Translations under genes and position numbers: made by a program
The notes under the pieces: generated by a model
What the model was told of the DNA's origin: nothing
The model's input: the letters and a program-made list of their open reading frames with translations, nothing else
Databases searched by the model: none
Shown here: positions 1 to 7,444 of the stretch, piece after piece
Layout of the letters: each line of letters begins with the position of its first letter
How positions within the stretch are numbered: position 1 is the first letter of the stretch
Source of the DNA: CAIWXH01 sp964555675
Lineage (GTDB): Bacteria; Chloroflexota; Chloroflexia; Chloroflexales; Chloroflexaceae
Direction of reading: 5' to 3'
NCBI GenBank assembly: GCA_964555675.1
Contig: CAZKTU010000170.1
Location: forward strand, 1-14,500
Length of the DNA: 14,500 bases

Positions 1-452
1 GCTCGCTCTCGCTCAAGACCCACTTCGGCGAGACCCACGAGACCTTCAGCGCCTATAATATCGGGCGCACCCACCGCCACCTCGGCGAGATGGAGCAGGA
101 GACCGGGCTGCATATCATCTTCTCGCCCCACCTGCTGCCGATCTACCGCGGCATCCTGTCCACGATTTATGTCAATCTAAAACCTGACACGAGCCTCGAG
201 CAGCTGCGCGCGGCCTACGCGGTCTACGCCGACGAGCCCTTCATCAAGCTGCTGCCCGAGGGGCGCCTGCCCGAGCTGCGCCACGTCCAGAACACCATGT
301 ACCTGGCCCTCGGCCTGCAGCCGATCGAGAGCGACCCGGGGCGCTACATCATCGTCGCGGCCCTCGACAATCTGCTCAAGGGCGCCTCGGGCCAGGCCGT
401 CCAAAGCATGAACCTCATGCTCGGCTTCCCCGAGACGACAGGGCTGCTGTAG
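1..452 (+). CDS. argC: N-acetyl-gamma-glutamyl-phosphate reductase, C-terminal part (ArgC)
   Basis: ArgC reduces N-acetylglutamyl phosphate to the semialdehyde with NADPH, the third step of arginine biosynthesis in the cytoplasm. The frame is open from position 3 to the TAG at 450-452, so about 150 codons are present and the N-terminal NADP-binding half with the catalytic Cys lies outside the window. Visible family signatures are GRTHRHLGEMEQ, which holds the HRH catalytic-region histidine, then FSPHLLPIYRGILSTIY, and the C-terminal LDNLLKGASGQAVQSMNLML. These match ArgC closely and leave little doubt about the family. An internal ATG at 90 starts too late to be the true start, because conserved sequence continues upstream of it. 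The gene converges on the acyltransferase gene across a 212-bp gap. No frameshift is seen. Confidence 0.96.
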   Translation, partial: SLSLKTHFGETHETFSAYNIGRTHRHLGEMEQETGLHIIFSPHLLPIYRGILSTIYVNLKPDTSLEQLRAAYAVYADEPFIKLLPEGRLPELRHVQNTMYLALGLQPIESDPGRYIIVAALDNLLKGASGQAVQSMNLMLGFPETTGLL

Positions 453-490
453 CCCCCTAGTACGCGTCGGCAGAAATAAGCGGCGGGTCT

Positions 491-640
491 TTCACCACGA
501 AGACCACGAAGAACGCGAAGGTTTGGCGCAAGCCCGACGCCTGATTTGAACGCCTGCGCCGACCGAGAGGCGCGCACGTATTCGGTCCAGCACAGCTTCT
601 CTTGCATCTTCGTGACCTTCGTGCCCTTCGTGGTAAAACC
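491..640. repeat. Inverted pair of ACGAAG-type repeats between convergent genes
   Basis: The left arm (about 497-520) reads ACCACGAAG, ACCACGAAG, AACGCGAAG on the + strand. The right arm (about 612-634) read on the - strand is ACCACGAAG, GGCACGAAG, GTCACGAAG. The arms agree at 22 of 27 positions and face each other across about 90 nt that hold only short internal stems, for example GCGCC/GGCGC near 557-575. Similar ACCACGAAGG-type units are, from memory, common in non-coding DNA of many bacteria. The element fills most of the 453-664 gap between argC and the acyltransferase gene. It could form a long-range hairpin in either transcript. No gene is seen in the gap; short frames across it are repeat translations. 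Confidence 0.6.
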
Positions 641-664
641 TACAGGGATCAAGGCCGGGCGGTA

Positions 665-2626
665 CTAGCCCCCAGCCGCCCCGACGATCAGCTCGGCGAA
701 GAGCCGGGCCCCCGCGGGCCGCAGGTGCACGCCGTCGTTCCAGAACAGCTCGTAGCGCCCGGCGCTGGCCCCGCGCCAGTCGAGCAGCACCGCGTTGGGG
801 TAGCGGGCCGTGACTGCGGCCAGCGCCGCGTTGTTCGGCCCCTCCCACGAGCGCGGCACGGCCGTGTTCACCAGCACGACCCGCGGCACGGCGGCCAGCA
901 CCGCGAGCAGTTCGTCGACCCGCTCGGCGCTCACGTAGCCGTTGTTGCCGACGTGGACCACCACCACCTCGGCCAGGCGGCCCGCCTCGCGGCGCGCCCG
1001 CAGCAGCTCGATCGTAGCGCCGATCTGCCGGCTGACCGCCGCGTCGACCTCGAGCCCGGGCATCGCCTCGCCCAGGGCCCTGGCCGCGCCGAGCATGATC
1101 GAGTCGCCAACGGCCAGGGCGGCGCCCCCGCGGGGCGGCGCGGGCGTCGGCTGGAGGCGGGGGTCGTGGGTGCTGGCCGGGCCAACGGCCGCAGGCGGCG
1201 GGGCGGCCGGCTCGCGCGGCCCGGCGGCGACCACCAGGGGGAGGGGCGCGTCGGCGATCGGGGTGACCGGCAGGGGCGGCGGGCCGGGTGTGGGCGTCGG
1301 GACGGCCACAGTCGGCAGGCTGATGAAGGGCGCGGCAGGCTCGTCCGAGGCGGCGGCCCACCCCGTGGGGTCGAGCATCCCCGAATAGGCGGGCGGCGGG
1401 GGCACGGGCGCGCCCGCCGCCTCGACGCCGATCCAGAACACCAGCCCGGCCGTCAGCCCCGCCGCCGTCAGCCAGCGCAGCGCGAGGGCCCTGCGCCGCG
1501 GCCCGCGGGACTGGCGCAGCGCGGCCCAGGACTGCCCCAGCCGGCCGTGACGCACGGGGGTCTCGATCAGCCGGTACGAGAGCTCGGCCAGGGTCAGGGT
1601 GAGGGCCAGGCGCACCCCGAGCAGCGCCGCGCCCTCGAGCGGCACGTCGAGGCCGGGCCGCGTCAGCACGAAGACGGGCCAGTGCCAGAGGTAGATGCTG
1701 TACGAGCGCTCGCCGACCCAGCGCAGCGGCGCGACCCCGAGCAGGGCGCGGCAGACCCGCGCGCCCGGCCGGGCCACGGCGAGGATCGCCGCGGCTGCGG
1801 CCAGGTCGACCAGCAGGAAGCCGCCCCTGTAGAGCCACGGCTCGAACTCGTGGGTCGTGCTTAGCACCAGAGCCAGGGCGGCCAGAGCGAGCAGGCCGAG
1901 CAGGTCGCGCCACGGCTCGCTGCCGGCGTGGCGCAGCGAGCGCACCAGGCGGGGCGGCCAGGCCAGGGCCAGGGCGGCGCCGACCAGCAGGCCGGCGGCC
2001 CGCGTATCGGTGCCGTAGTAGGCCCGCGACACATCGCCGTCGGGCGCGGCCAGGGCCGCCATCAGGGCCGCCGAGGCCAGGGCCCCGGCGACGCTCAGGC
2101 TCAGCATCAGCCGGCGCCCGCCGCGCCGCAGCCCCCAGGCCAGGGCCACGGGCCAGAGCAGATAGAACTGCTCTTCGATCGCCAGGGACCAGAGGTGCAG
2201 CAGCAGCGAGGGCCGCTCGAAGCTCTGGAAGTAGGGGCGCTCGTCGAGCACCAGGCGCCAGTTGGCCAGGTAGAGCAGGGCCGCCAGGGCGTCGCCCCGC
2301 AGCTGGGCCAACTGCTCGCGCAGAGCGACCGCCCCGATCAGCAGGCAGACCGCCACCAGGGCCAGCAGGGCGGGCAGCAAGCGGCGGGCCCGGCGCAGCC
2401 AGAAGTCGGCCAGGGCGATCCGACCCGCGGCCCGCTGCTCGAAGCAGAGCAGCGCGGTGATCAGGTAGCCGCTGAGCACGAAGAACAGCTCGACCCCGAG
2501 GAAGCCCCCGGGCAGCAGCCCCGCATCGTGGTGGTAGAGCAGCACGGCGCCTACGGCGAGCGCCCGCAGCCCATCGAGGCCCGGCACGTAGGCGAGACGG
2601 GGTCGTCCTGTGGCGGCGTCCGACAT
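665..2626 (-). CDS. Membrane acyltransferase (AT3 family) fused to SGNH esterase domain, OatA-like
   Basis: Length is 653 aa. Residues 1-400 are an acyltransferase-3 domain with about ten hydrophobic segments and the family motifs PGLDGLRALAV, LYHHDAG, ELFFVLSGYLITALL, HLWSLAIEEQFYLLWP (144-159) and RSYSIYLWHWPVF. A Pro/Ala/Thr-rich linker (about 405-500) joins a C-terminal SGNH hydrolase domain (503-653) with AVGDSIML (Ser about 509), HVGNNGY and NDGVHL (Asp about 631, His about 634), so the catalytic triad looks intact. This layout matches OatA-type enzymes, which move acetyl groups across the membrane onto peptidoglycan; surface polysaccharide is another possible acceptor. The start at 2626 is chosen because GGGAG lies just upstream and because the strong promoter at 2651-2659 lies inside the longer frame that reaches 2761. 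The gene stands alone and is transcribed away from the decarboxylase operon. Confidence 0.88.
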   Translation of the reverse strand: MSDAATGRPRLAYVPGLDGLRALAVGAVLLYHHDAGLLPGGFLGVELFFVLSGYLITALLCFEQRAAGRIALADFWLRRARRLLPALLALVAVCLLIGAVALREQLAQLRGDALAALLYLANWRLVLDERPYFQSFERPSLLLHLWSLAIEEQFYLLWPVALAWGLRRGGRRLMLSLSVAGALASAALMAALAAPDGDVSRAYYGTDTRAAGLLVGAALALAWPPRLVRSLRHAGSEPWRDLLGLLALAALALVLSTTHEFEPWLYRGGFLLVDLAAAAAILAVARPGARVCRALLGVAPLRWVGERSYSIYLWHWPVFVLTRPGLDVPLEGAALLGVRLALTLTLAELSYRLIETPVRHGRLGQSWAALRQSRGPRRRALALRWLTAAGLTAGLVFWIGVEAAGAPVPPPPAYSGMLDPTGWAAASDEPAAPFISLPTVAVPTPTPGPPPLPVTPIADAPLPLVVAAGPREPAAPPPAAVGPASTHDPRLQPTPAPPRGGAALAVGDSIMLGAARALGEAMPGLEVDAAVSRQIGATIELLRARREAGRLAEVVVVHVGNNGYVSAERVDELLAVLAAVPRVVLVNTAVPRSWEGPNNAALAAVTARYPNAVLLDWRGASAGRYELFWNDGVHLRPAGARLFAELIVGAAGG

Positions 2627-2650
2627 GAAATGCACTCCCGATGCGCCCCG

Positions 2651-2659
2651 ATTATACCA
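2651..2659 (-). promoter_or_regulatory. Extended -10 promoter for the acyltransferase gene
   Basis: Read on the - strand this is TGGTATAAT, a perfect TGn plus TATAAT extended -10 element, which stands out in such GC-rich DNA. No good -35 hexamer sits 16-18 nt upstream, as is usual for extended -10 promoters. Transcription would begin near 2644, giving a leader of only about 18 nt that still contains the GGGAG ribosome site before the ATG at 2626. This supports 2626 as the start codon. Confidence 0.62.
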
Positions 2660-2739
2660 TCGCCCGGCCAAGGAACGGTTGTTGATGAAACTATCGCTAT
2701 TCGTGGCGATTTCTTCCCCTAGTGACCTGATCGAGACGC

Positions 2740-2745
2740 TATACT
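2740..2745 (+). promoter_or_regulatory. Possible -10 box for the decarboxylase operon
   Basis: TATACT on the + strand lies about 100 nt before the operon's first start codon, inside the 2627-2843 divergent intergenic stretch. This stretch is AT-richer than its surroundings and holds no gene. No convincing -35 hexamer lies at the right distance, so this is only the best visible candidate. A transcript from here would have a leader of roughly 90 nt. Confidence 0.28.
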
Positions 2746-2830
2746 TCCAATAGGACACCACCTTGAGCAGAGCGACCGCGCAGCCACCCGACCATTAGCG
2801 TCGGCGTGCGCCGCAGACCCGCGAACAGCA

Positions 2831-2836
2831 GAGGAG
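2831..2836 (+). promoter_or_regulatory. Ribosome binding site that decides a TTG start
   Basis: GAGGAG sits 7 nt before the TTG at 2844-2846. The resulting N-terminus, MEDRLERLRAMREQAQLGGG, is what this carboxyltransferase family normally has, so the TTG codon is preferred over the internal ATG seen in RAMREQ. Confidence 0.6.
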
Positions 2837-2843
2837 CGTCACT

Positions 2844-4388
2844 TTGGAGGATCGCCTGGAGCGGCTCCGCGCCATGCGTGAGCAGGCGCAGCTCGGCGGC
2901 GGCGAAGAGCGCATCGCCCAGCAGCACGCCCGCGGCAAGCTCACCGCCCGCGAGCGCGTCGCCATCCTGATCGACCCCGGCTCATTCCAGGAGCTGGGCG
3001 CCCTCGCCAAGCACGGCATCAACGACTTCGGCCTGGCCGAAGAGCGCCACCCCGGCGACGGCGTGGTGACCGGCTTCGGCAAAGTCAACGGCCGCCGCGT
3101 GGCCGTCTACGCCCAGGACTTCACGGTACTCGGCGGCTCCTTCTCAGAGGTCCAGGCCCAGAAGATCACCCGCCTGCAAGACCTGGCGATGGAGAGCGGC
3201 ATCCCGATCATCGGCCTGAACGACTCGGGCGGAGCGCGCATCCAGGAGGGTGTGCGCAGCCTGGCCGCCTACGGCGAGGTCTTTGTGCGCAACGTGCTCT
3301 CGTCAGGGGTCGTGCCGCAGATCTCGGTCATCCTCGGCCCCTGCGCCGGCGGGGCGGTCTACTCGCCCGCCCTGACCGACTTCGTGGTCATGGCCCGCGA
3401 CACCGGCTACATGTTCCTCACCGGCCCCGAGGTCATCCGCGCCGTGACGGGCCGCGAGGTAACGGTACACGAGCTCGGCGGGGCCGACATCCACCACCAG
3501 CGCAGCGGCGTGGCCCACCTCGTCGCCCCCGACGAGCGGGCCGCCCTCGAGCTGGTCAAGCTGCTGCTCAGCTACCTGCCCCAGAATAATACCGAGGACC
3601 CGCCCCAGCTCACACCCTTCGACCCGCCCGAGCGCATGGAGCCGGCCCTCAACACCATGGTCCCCGAGGACGAGCGCATCGGCTACGACATGCACGGCGT
3701 GATCGAGCTGATCGTCGACCGCGGCAGCTTCCTGCCCATCCAGCCCGAGTTCGCGGCCAACGCCATCGTCGGCTTCGCCCGCCTCGACGGCTACGCCGTG
3801 GGCCTGGTCGCCAACCAGCCCGCCGTCCTGGCCGGGGCCCTCGACATCGACTCGTCCGACAAGATCGCCCGCTTCATCAGGGTCTGCGACTCGTACAACA
3901 TCCCGGTGATCACCCTGGTCGACACCCCAGGTTACCTGCCCGGGATCGAGCAGGAGTACGGCGGGGTGATCCGCCACGGGGCCAAGATCATCTACGCCTA
4001 CGCCGGGGCGACCGTGCCTAAGATCTCGGTGGTGGTGCGCAAGGCGATTGGCGGGGCCTACGTGGCCATGAGCAGCAAGCAGATGCGCTGCGACCTGAAC
4101 TTCGCCTGGCCCACCGCCCAGATCGCCGTGATGGGCGCCGAGGGCGCCACGCGCATCCTGCGCCGCGACGAGCTGAAGCGGGCCGCCGACCCCAAGGCCC
4201 TCGAGAAGCAGTTCATCGCCGAGTACCGCGAGCGCTTCTTCAACCCCTACCACGCCGCCGACCTGGGCCAGATCGACGAGATTATCGAGCCGCGCGAGAC
4301 TCGCCCGCGCCTCATCCGCGCCCTCGAGATCCTGCGCACCAAGGTGGCCCAGAACCCGCCGCGCAAGCATGGTTTGTATCCGACCTGA
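2844..4388 (+). CDS. mmdA: Methylmalonyl-CoA decarboxylase alpha subunit (acyl-CoA carboxyltransferase)
   Basis: Length is 514 aa, about the size of MmdA and PccB proteins. In the decarboxylase complex this cytoplasmic subunit moves the carboxyl group from methylmalonyl-CoA (or malonyl-CoA) to biotin. The crotonase-like carboxyltransferase fold is shown by QHARGKLTARER, NDSGGARIQEGV, the first oxyanion loop GPCAGGAVYSP, VDTPGYLPGIEQEYGGVIR, and the second loop KAIGGAYVAMSSK. It ends in KHGLYPT. At the position after GGAY, where propionyl-CoA carboxylase PccB has Asp422, this protein has Val followed by AM, as decarboxylase and transcarboxylase members tend to have. Context decides the role: the next three genes encode OadG-like, biotin-carrier and OadB-like subunits and there is no biotin carboxylase gene in this operon. 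The TTG start has a good upstream GAGGAG. Its own substrate, methylmalonyl-CoA versus malonyl-CoA, cannot be settled from sequence. Confidence 0.85.
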   Translation: MEDRLERLRAMREQAQLGGGEERIAQQHARGKLTARERVAILIDPGSFQELGALAKHGINDFGLAEERHPGDGVVTGFGKVNGRRVAVYAQDFTVLGGSFSEVQAQKITRLQDLAMESGIPIIGLNDSGGARIQEGVRSLAAYGEVFVRNVLSSGVVPQISVILGPCAGGAVYSPALTDFVVMARDTGYMFLTGPEVIRAVTGREVTVHELGGADIHHQRSGVAHLVAPDERAALELVKLLLSYLPQNNTEDPPQLTPFDPPERMEPALNTMVPEDERIGYDMHGVIELIVDRGSFLPIQPEFAANAIVGFARLDGYAVGLVANQPAVLAGALDIDSSDKIARFIRVCDSYNIPVITLVDTPGYLPGIEQEYGGVIRHGAKIIYAYAGATVPKISVVVRKAIGGAYVAMSSKQMRCDLNFAWPTAQIAVMGAEGATRILRRDELKRAADPKALEKQFIAEYRERFFNPYHAADLGQIDEIIEPRETRPRLIRALEILRTKVAQNPPRKHGLYPT

Positions 4389-4400
4389 GAGAATCAAACT

Positions 4401-4823
4401 ATGAGCGACCTGGCCTTCGGTCTACAGATCACCGCCTGGGGCATGGGCCTCGTCTTCGCGCTGCTCGGGCTGCTCTGGGCCCTGCTGGCCATCGCCGGCC
4501 GGTTCGAGATCATGGCCGCCGCCCGCGCCGCGCAGCGAGCCGCGCCCGCCCCGGCGCAAGCGCCGCCGCCCGCCGCCGAGCCCGCCCGGCTGATCGTCGC
4601 CGAGGGCGCGGCCCTGCGGGTCAGCGGCCCCGGCGCCGGCGAGCTTTCGCCCGAGGCCACCGCCGCCATCGCCGCCGCCGTGATCGCCCACGTCGCCAAC
4701 CGGCGCGGCCAGGCCGCCCCCGAGATGCGCAGCTACTGGCCCGGCAGCCTGCTCTTCGCGAGCCGCTGGGTCGTCGCCGGGCGCACCCGCCAGACCCGCG
4801 GCTACAGGCGCGAGAGGAGCTAG
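4401..4823 (+). CDS. OadG/MmdD-like small membrane subunit of the decarboxylase
   Basis: Length is 140 aa. Residues about 5-32 form one membrane helix with the typical ITAWGMGLVFALLGLLWALL pattern of the oxaloacetate decarboxylase gamma family, followed by an Ala/Pro-rich stretch (about 46-62). The cytoplasmic tail has ELSPEATAAIAAAVIAHVAN and ends with PGSLLFASRWVVAGRTRQ. In known complexes the gamma or delta subunit anchors the alpha subunit and biotin carrier to the membrane-embedded beta subunit and aids assembly. It starts 12 nt after mmdA, and a strong GAGAGGAG at its 3' end serves the next gene. Low-complexity sequence limits family proof, but the helix motif and gene position fit well. 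Confidence 0.8.
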   Translation: MSDLAFGLQITAWGMGLVFALLGLLWALLAIAGRFEIMAAARAAQRAAPAPAQAPPPAAEPARLIVAEGAALRVSGPGAGELSPEATAAIAAAVIAHVANRRGQAAPEMRSYWPGSLLFASRWVVAGRTRQTRGYRRERS

Positions 4824-4826
4824 CCC

Positions 4827-5339
4827 ATGCGTCGCTACAGGCTCACCATCGCCGGCCAGCCCTTCGTGGTCGACGTCGACGAGCAGACCGCCGACCGCTT
4901 CACGGTCGTGCTCGACGGCCAGTCGTTCGAGGTGACCATCGCCCACGTCGAGGAGGGCGCCCGCCCCGCCGTGACCCCGATGATGGCCGACGGCTTCCCG
5001 GTGCGGCCCAGCGCCCCGCTCCCCGCTACCCCGGCCCCCGCCGTCCCGCCGCCCCAGGCCGCACCCGCGCCACGCGGCGCCGCAGCCCCCCGCCCAGCGC
5101 CATCGGCGAGCGGCCCCGGCCTGCTGTCCGCCCCCATGCCCGGCACCATCCTCTCGATCGAGGCCACGCCGGGGCAGCCGGTGCGCCGCGGCGACCCGCT
5201 GCTGGTGCTCGAGGCGATGAAGATGCAGAACATCATCAGGGCGCCCGCCGACGGGGTCGTGGCCGAGATCCTGGCCCAGCCGGGCCAGACCGTCGGCTTC
5301 GGCGAGCCCCTGCTGCGCCTTGACGCAGGTAGCCTATGA
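4827..5339 (+). CDS. Biotin carboxyl carrier subunit of the decarboxylase
   Basis: Length is 170 aa. Residues 1-42 form a small beta-rich N-terminal segment (YRLTIAGQPFVVDVDEQ, VVLDGQSFEVTIAHVEEG). Residues about 60-97 are a Pro/Ala-rich swinging linker. Residues about 98-168 are the biotinyl/lipoyl domain with SAPMPGTILSIEATPGQPV and VLEAMKMQNII; Lys132 is the expected biotin site. The carrier takes CO2 from the carboxyltransferase subunit and delivers it to the membrane decarboxylase. The ribosome site GAGAGGAG lies 7 nt upstream of the ATG. Its stop overlaps the next start (ATGA at 5336-5339), so translation with the beta subunit is probably coupled. It matches MmdC-type carriers by position as well as sequence. 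Confidence 0.9.
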   Translation: MRRYRLTIAGQPFVVDVDEQTADRFTVVLDGQSFEVTIAHVEEGARPAVTPMMADGFPVRPSAPLPATPAPAVPPPQAAPAPRGAAAPRPAPSASGPGLLSAPMPGTILSIEATPGQPVRRGDPLLVLEAMKMQNIIRAPADGVVAEILAQPGQTVGFGEPLLRLDAGSL

Positions 5340-6454
5340 ACGAGCTTATCGCCCGCCTGGCCCAGGGCGTACTCAACGTCTCGTGGCAGTCGCTGGTCAT
5401 GCTGGCCGTGGCCTGCGTGCTCTTCTACCTGGCGATCGTGCGCGACTACGAGCCCCTGCTGCTGCTGCCGATCGCGGCGGGCTGCATGCTGGCCAACCTG
5501 CCCCTCTCGCCCATGCTCGGCGAGGAGGGCATGCTCGGCGTGCTCTACAACGCCGGCGTCGAAAACGAGCTCTTCCCGCTGCTGGTCTTCATCGGCATCG
5601 GCGCCCTGACCGACTTCGGCCCCCTGCTCGAGAACCCGCGCATGGTCTTGCTGGGCGCCGCCGGGCAGTTCGGCATCTTCGCCACCCTGCTCCTGGCCCT
5701 GGTCTTCGGCTTCTCGCGCAACCAGGCCGCCTCGATCGGGATCATCGGGGCGATCGACGGGCCGACCTCGATCTACGTCAGCGGCATCCTCGCCCCCGAG
5801 CTACTGGGCCCGATCACCGTGGCCGCCTACAGTTACATGGCCCTGGTGCCGGTGATCATGCCGCCGATCATCAAGCTGCTCACCAGCGAGCGCGAGCGCA
5901 AGATCCGCATGCCCTACAGCCAGCGCCCGATCAGCAAGCGCACCCGCGTGATCTTCCCGATCGCCGCCACGATCATCATCGGCACCCTGGTGCCCTTCGC
6001 CACGCCCCTGGTCGGCGCGCTGATGCTCGGCAACCTGATGCGCGAGTCGGGGGTGGTCGAGCGCCTGACCAAGACCTCCTCGAACGAGCTGGCCAATATC
6101 GTGACGCTCTTCCTCGGCCTGGCCGTCGGCTCGACCATGGTCGGCGAGCGCTTCCTACAAGGCTCGACCCTGCTGATTCTGGTCCTCGGCATCCTCGCCT
6201 TCGGCATCGACACCGCCGCCGGGCTGCTCTTCGGCAAGCTGCTCAGCGCGCTCAGCGGCGGGCGCTTCAACCCGATCATCGGGGCCGCCGGGATCTCGGC
6301 CTTCCCGATGGCCGCCCGGGTCGTGCAGCGCGTCGCCGCCGACGAGGATTTCGAGAACTTTCTGCTCTTCCACGCCATGGGCGCCAATGCGGCCGGCCAG
6401 ATCGCCAGTGTGGTCGCCGGCGGCGTCCTGCTCGCCCTGATGGGGGCGTCCTGA
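5336..6454 (+). CDS. mmdB: Na+-transporting decarboxylase beta subunit (OadB/MmdB family)
   Basis: Length is 372 aa, with about ten or more hydrophobic helices. This subunit decarboxylates carboxybiotin and couples the release of CO2 to Na+ export across the cytoplasmic membrane. Family motifs are visible: NAGVENELFPLLVFIGIGALTDFGP, IGIIGAIDGPTSIYVSG with the conserved Asp that corresponds to Asp203 of the Klebsiella oxaloacetate decarboxylase, AAYSYMALVPVIMPPI, and HAMGANAAGQIASVVAGG, which keeps the Asn and Ser of the usual GPNVAG...S motif although Pro is replaced by Ala. Core residues for Na+ binding thus look present. Translation is coupled to the biotin-carrier gene by a 4-nt overlap. 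Whether the physiological substrate is methylmalonyl-CoA, malonyl-CoA or another acid depends on the alpha subunit, so the symbol mmdB is used by context. Confidence 0.9.
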   Translation: MNELIARLAQGVLNVSWQSLVMLAVACVLFYLAIVRDYEPLLLLPIAAGCMLANLPLSPMLGEEGMLGVLYNAGVENELFPLLVFIGIGALTDFGPLLENPRMVLLGAAGQFGIFATLLLALVFGFSRNQAASIGIIGAIDGPTSIYVSGILAPELLGPITVAAYSYMALVPVIMPPIIKLLTSERERKIRMPYSQRPISKRTRVIFPIAATIIIGTLVPFATPLVGALMLGNLMRESGVVERLTKTSSNELANIVTLFLGLAVGSTMVGERFLQGSTLLILVLGILAFGIDTAAGLLFGKLLSALSGGRFNPIIGAAGISAFPMAARVVQRVAADEDFENFLLFHAMGANAAGQIASVVAGGVLLALMGAS

Positions 6455-6470
6455 GGAAAGGAGACACCCG

Positions 6471-6899
6471 ATGGATAACCGCATCCCGCTCGTGAGGAAC
6501 TGGATGACCCAGAAGCCGCTGACGGTGCGCCCCGAGACCTCGGCGGTCGAAGCCTATGAGCGCATGCGCGACCACAAGGTCCACCGCCTGCCCGTGATCG
6601 ACGCGACCGGTCAGCTGGTCGGCATTGTGACCCGCAGCGACATCGAGGGCGCCGTGGCCTTCCGCCACACCCCCGAGGGCTGGCACGAGGCCCGCTTCGC
6701 CCTCGCCGGGGCCGTCGTGAGCGAGATGATGACCGCCGGGCCCCTCACCGTCACCCCCGATGCGGCCATGAGCCAGGCCATCGCCCTGATGCTCGCGCAC
6801 CACCTCAGCGGCCTACCCGTGGTCGCAGAGGGCAAGCTGGTCGGCATCATCACCGAGACCGACGTGTTTCGCCTGACGGTCTCCCTCCTCGAAAAGTGA
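6471..6899 (+). CDS. Two-CBS-domain protein, last gene of the decarboxylase operon
   Basis: Length is 142 aa. Two CBS modules fill the whole protein: the first (about 8-60) has VRNWMTQKPLTVRPETSAVEA, HRLPVIDATGQLVGIVTRSD; the second (about 80-140) has VSEMMTAGPLTVTPDAAMSQA and LSGLPVVAEGKLVGIITETD. Such pairs form a Bateman module that usually binds adenine nucleotides or related ligands. No catalytic or DNA-binding domain is attached. AGGAAAGGAG sits 7 nt before the ATG, one of the best ribosome sites in the window, and the gene follows mmdB by 16 nt, so it is almost certainly co-transcribed. A role as an energy sensor for the decarboxylase is an inference from the linkage alone. Confidence 0.88.
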   Translation: MDNRIPLVRNWMTQKPLTVRPETSAVEAYERMRDHKVHRLPVIDATGQLVGIVTRSDIEGAVAFRHTPEGWHEARFALAGAVVSEMMTAGPLTVTPDAAMSQAIALMLAHHLSGLPVVAEGKLVGIITETDVFRLTVSLLEK

Positions 6900-6906
6900 T
6901 CGTCGA

Positions 6907-6942
6907 GAGGGTCCAGGGAGGGCATGGCCTCCCTGGACCCTC
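6907..6942. terminator. 15-bp perfect hairpin between convergent operons
   Basis: The arms 6907-6921 (GAGGGTCCAGGGAGG) and 6928-6942 are perfect reverse complements around a 6-nt loop. It starts 7 nt after the CBS gene stop and ends 7 nt before the stop of the biotin-carrier gene on the other strand, so it would fold in both transcripts. No T-tract follows on either strand, so it may block RNA polymerase weakly or act mainly as a 3' stabiliser or barrier against read-through. Confidence 0.7.
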
Positions 6943-6949
6943 CCAGCAC

Positions 6950-7444
6950 CTAACTGATCTCGACCAGCAGCTCGTGCAAGACCACGCTCTGCCCAGGGCG
7001 AACGGCCAGGCTGGTGACGGCGCCGGCCCGCGGGGCGACGATCTCGTTCTCCATCTTCATCGCCTCGAGCACCAGCACGGGCTGGCCGGCCTCGACCTGC
7101 TGGCCCGGCTCGACCAGCAGGCGCGCGATCAGCCCGGGGATGGGCGCCTTGATCCGCCCGTCGCCGCTGACCGGGCGGGCCACCCCCGCCTCGCGGTCGC
7201 GCACCTGCACGCTGTGACGCCCACGCGCCGACTGGATCCAGCGCAGATCGTGATCGACCAGCAGCTCCTGGGGGCGCGTATCGACCACGGCCCACGCGAT
7301 CGCCTCGGGCGCGGCCAGCGACGAGACAGCCACCCGCAAAGCCTCGCCGTTCACCGTCACTGCGACGAAGCCGTCGGCGTCGGGCGGCCCGCTCACCTCA
7401 ACCTCAAACTCGACGCCGTCGATCGTCACAAGCAGCTTGCTCAT
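6950..7444 (-). CDS. Biotin carboxyl carrier subunit of an acyl-CoA carboxylase
   Basis: Length is 164 aa. The N-terminal half (about 1-92) is beta-rich, with VTIDGVEFEVEVSG, VTVNGEALRVAV and a WIQSARGRHSVQVRDRE stretch that recalls the subunit-bridging domain between carboxylase and carrier in propionyl-CoA carboxylase. The C-terminal biotinyl domain (about 95-163) has KAPIPGLIARLLVEPGQQV and VLEAMKMENEIVAP; Lys130 is the expected biotin site. The start overlaps the biotin carboxylase stop by 4 nt (ATGA), so translation is probably coupled. It is the last gene of the leftward operon and meets the opposite operon at the hairpin. The carrier is distinct from the 4827-5339 one, so each complex has its own. 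Confidence 0.9.
   Translation of the reverse strand: MSKLLVTIDGVEFEVEVSGPPDADGFVAVTVNGEALRVAVSSLAAPEAIAWAVVDTRPQELLVDHDLRWIQSARGRHSVQVRDREAGVARPVSGDGRIKAPIPGLIARLLVEPGQQVEAGQPVLVLEAMKMENEIVAPRAGAVTSLAVRPGQSVVLHELLVEIS

Noticed and set aside
602..1913. Long open frames overlapping the acyltransferase gene in other frames (420 and 473 codons)
   Set aside because: Arg/Gly/Pro-rich shadows without motifs; the acyltransferase frame carries both domains in full.
2627..2761. Acyltransferase start at 2761, adding 45 residues
   Set aside because: The extended -10 promoter at 2651-2659 lies inside this extension, and the extension has no homology-like features, while 2626 has a ribosome site.
4370..4400. 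Terminator between mmdA and the OadG-like gene
   Set aside because: The gap is 12 nt with no stem; the genes are an operon.
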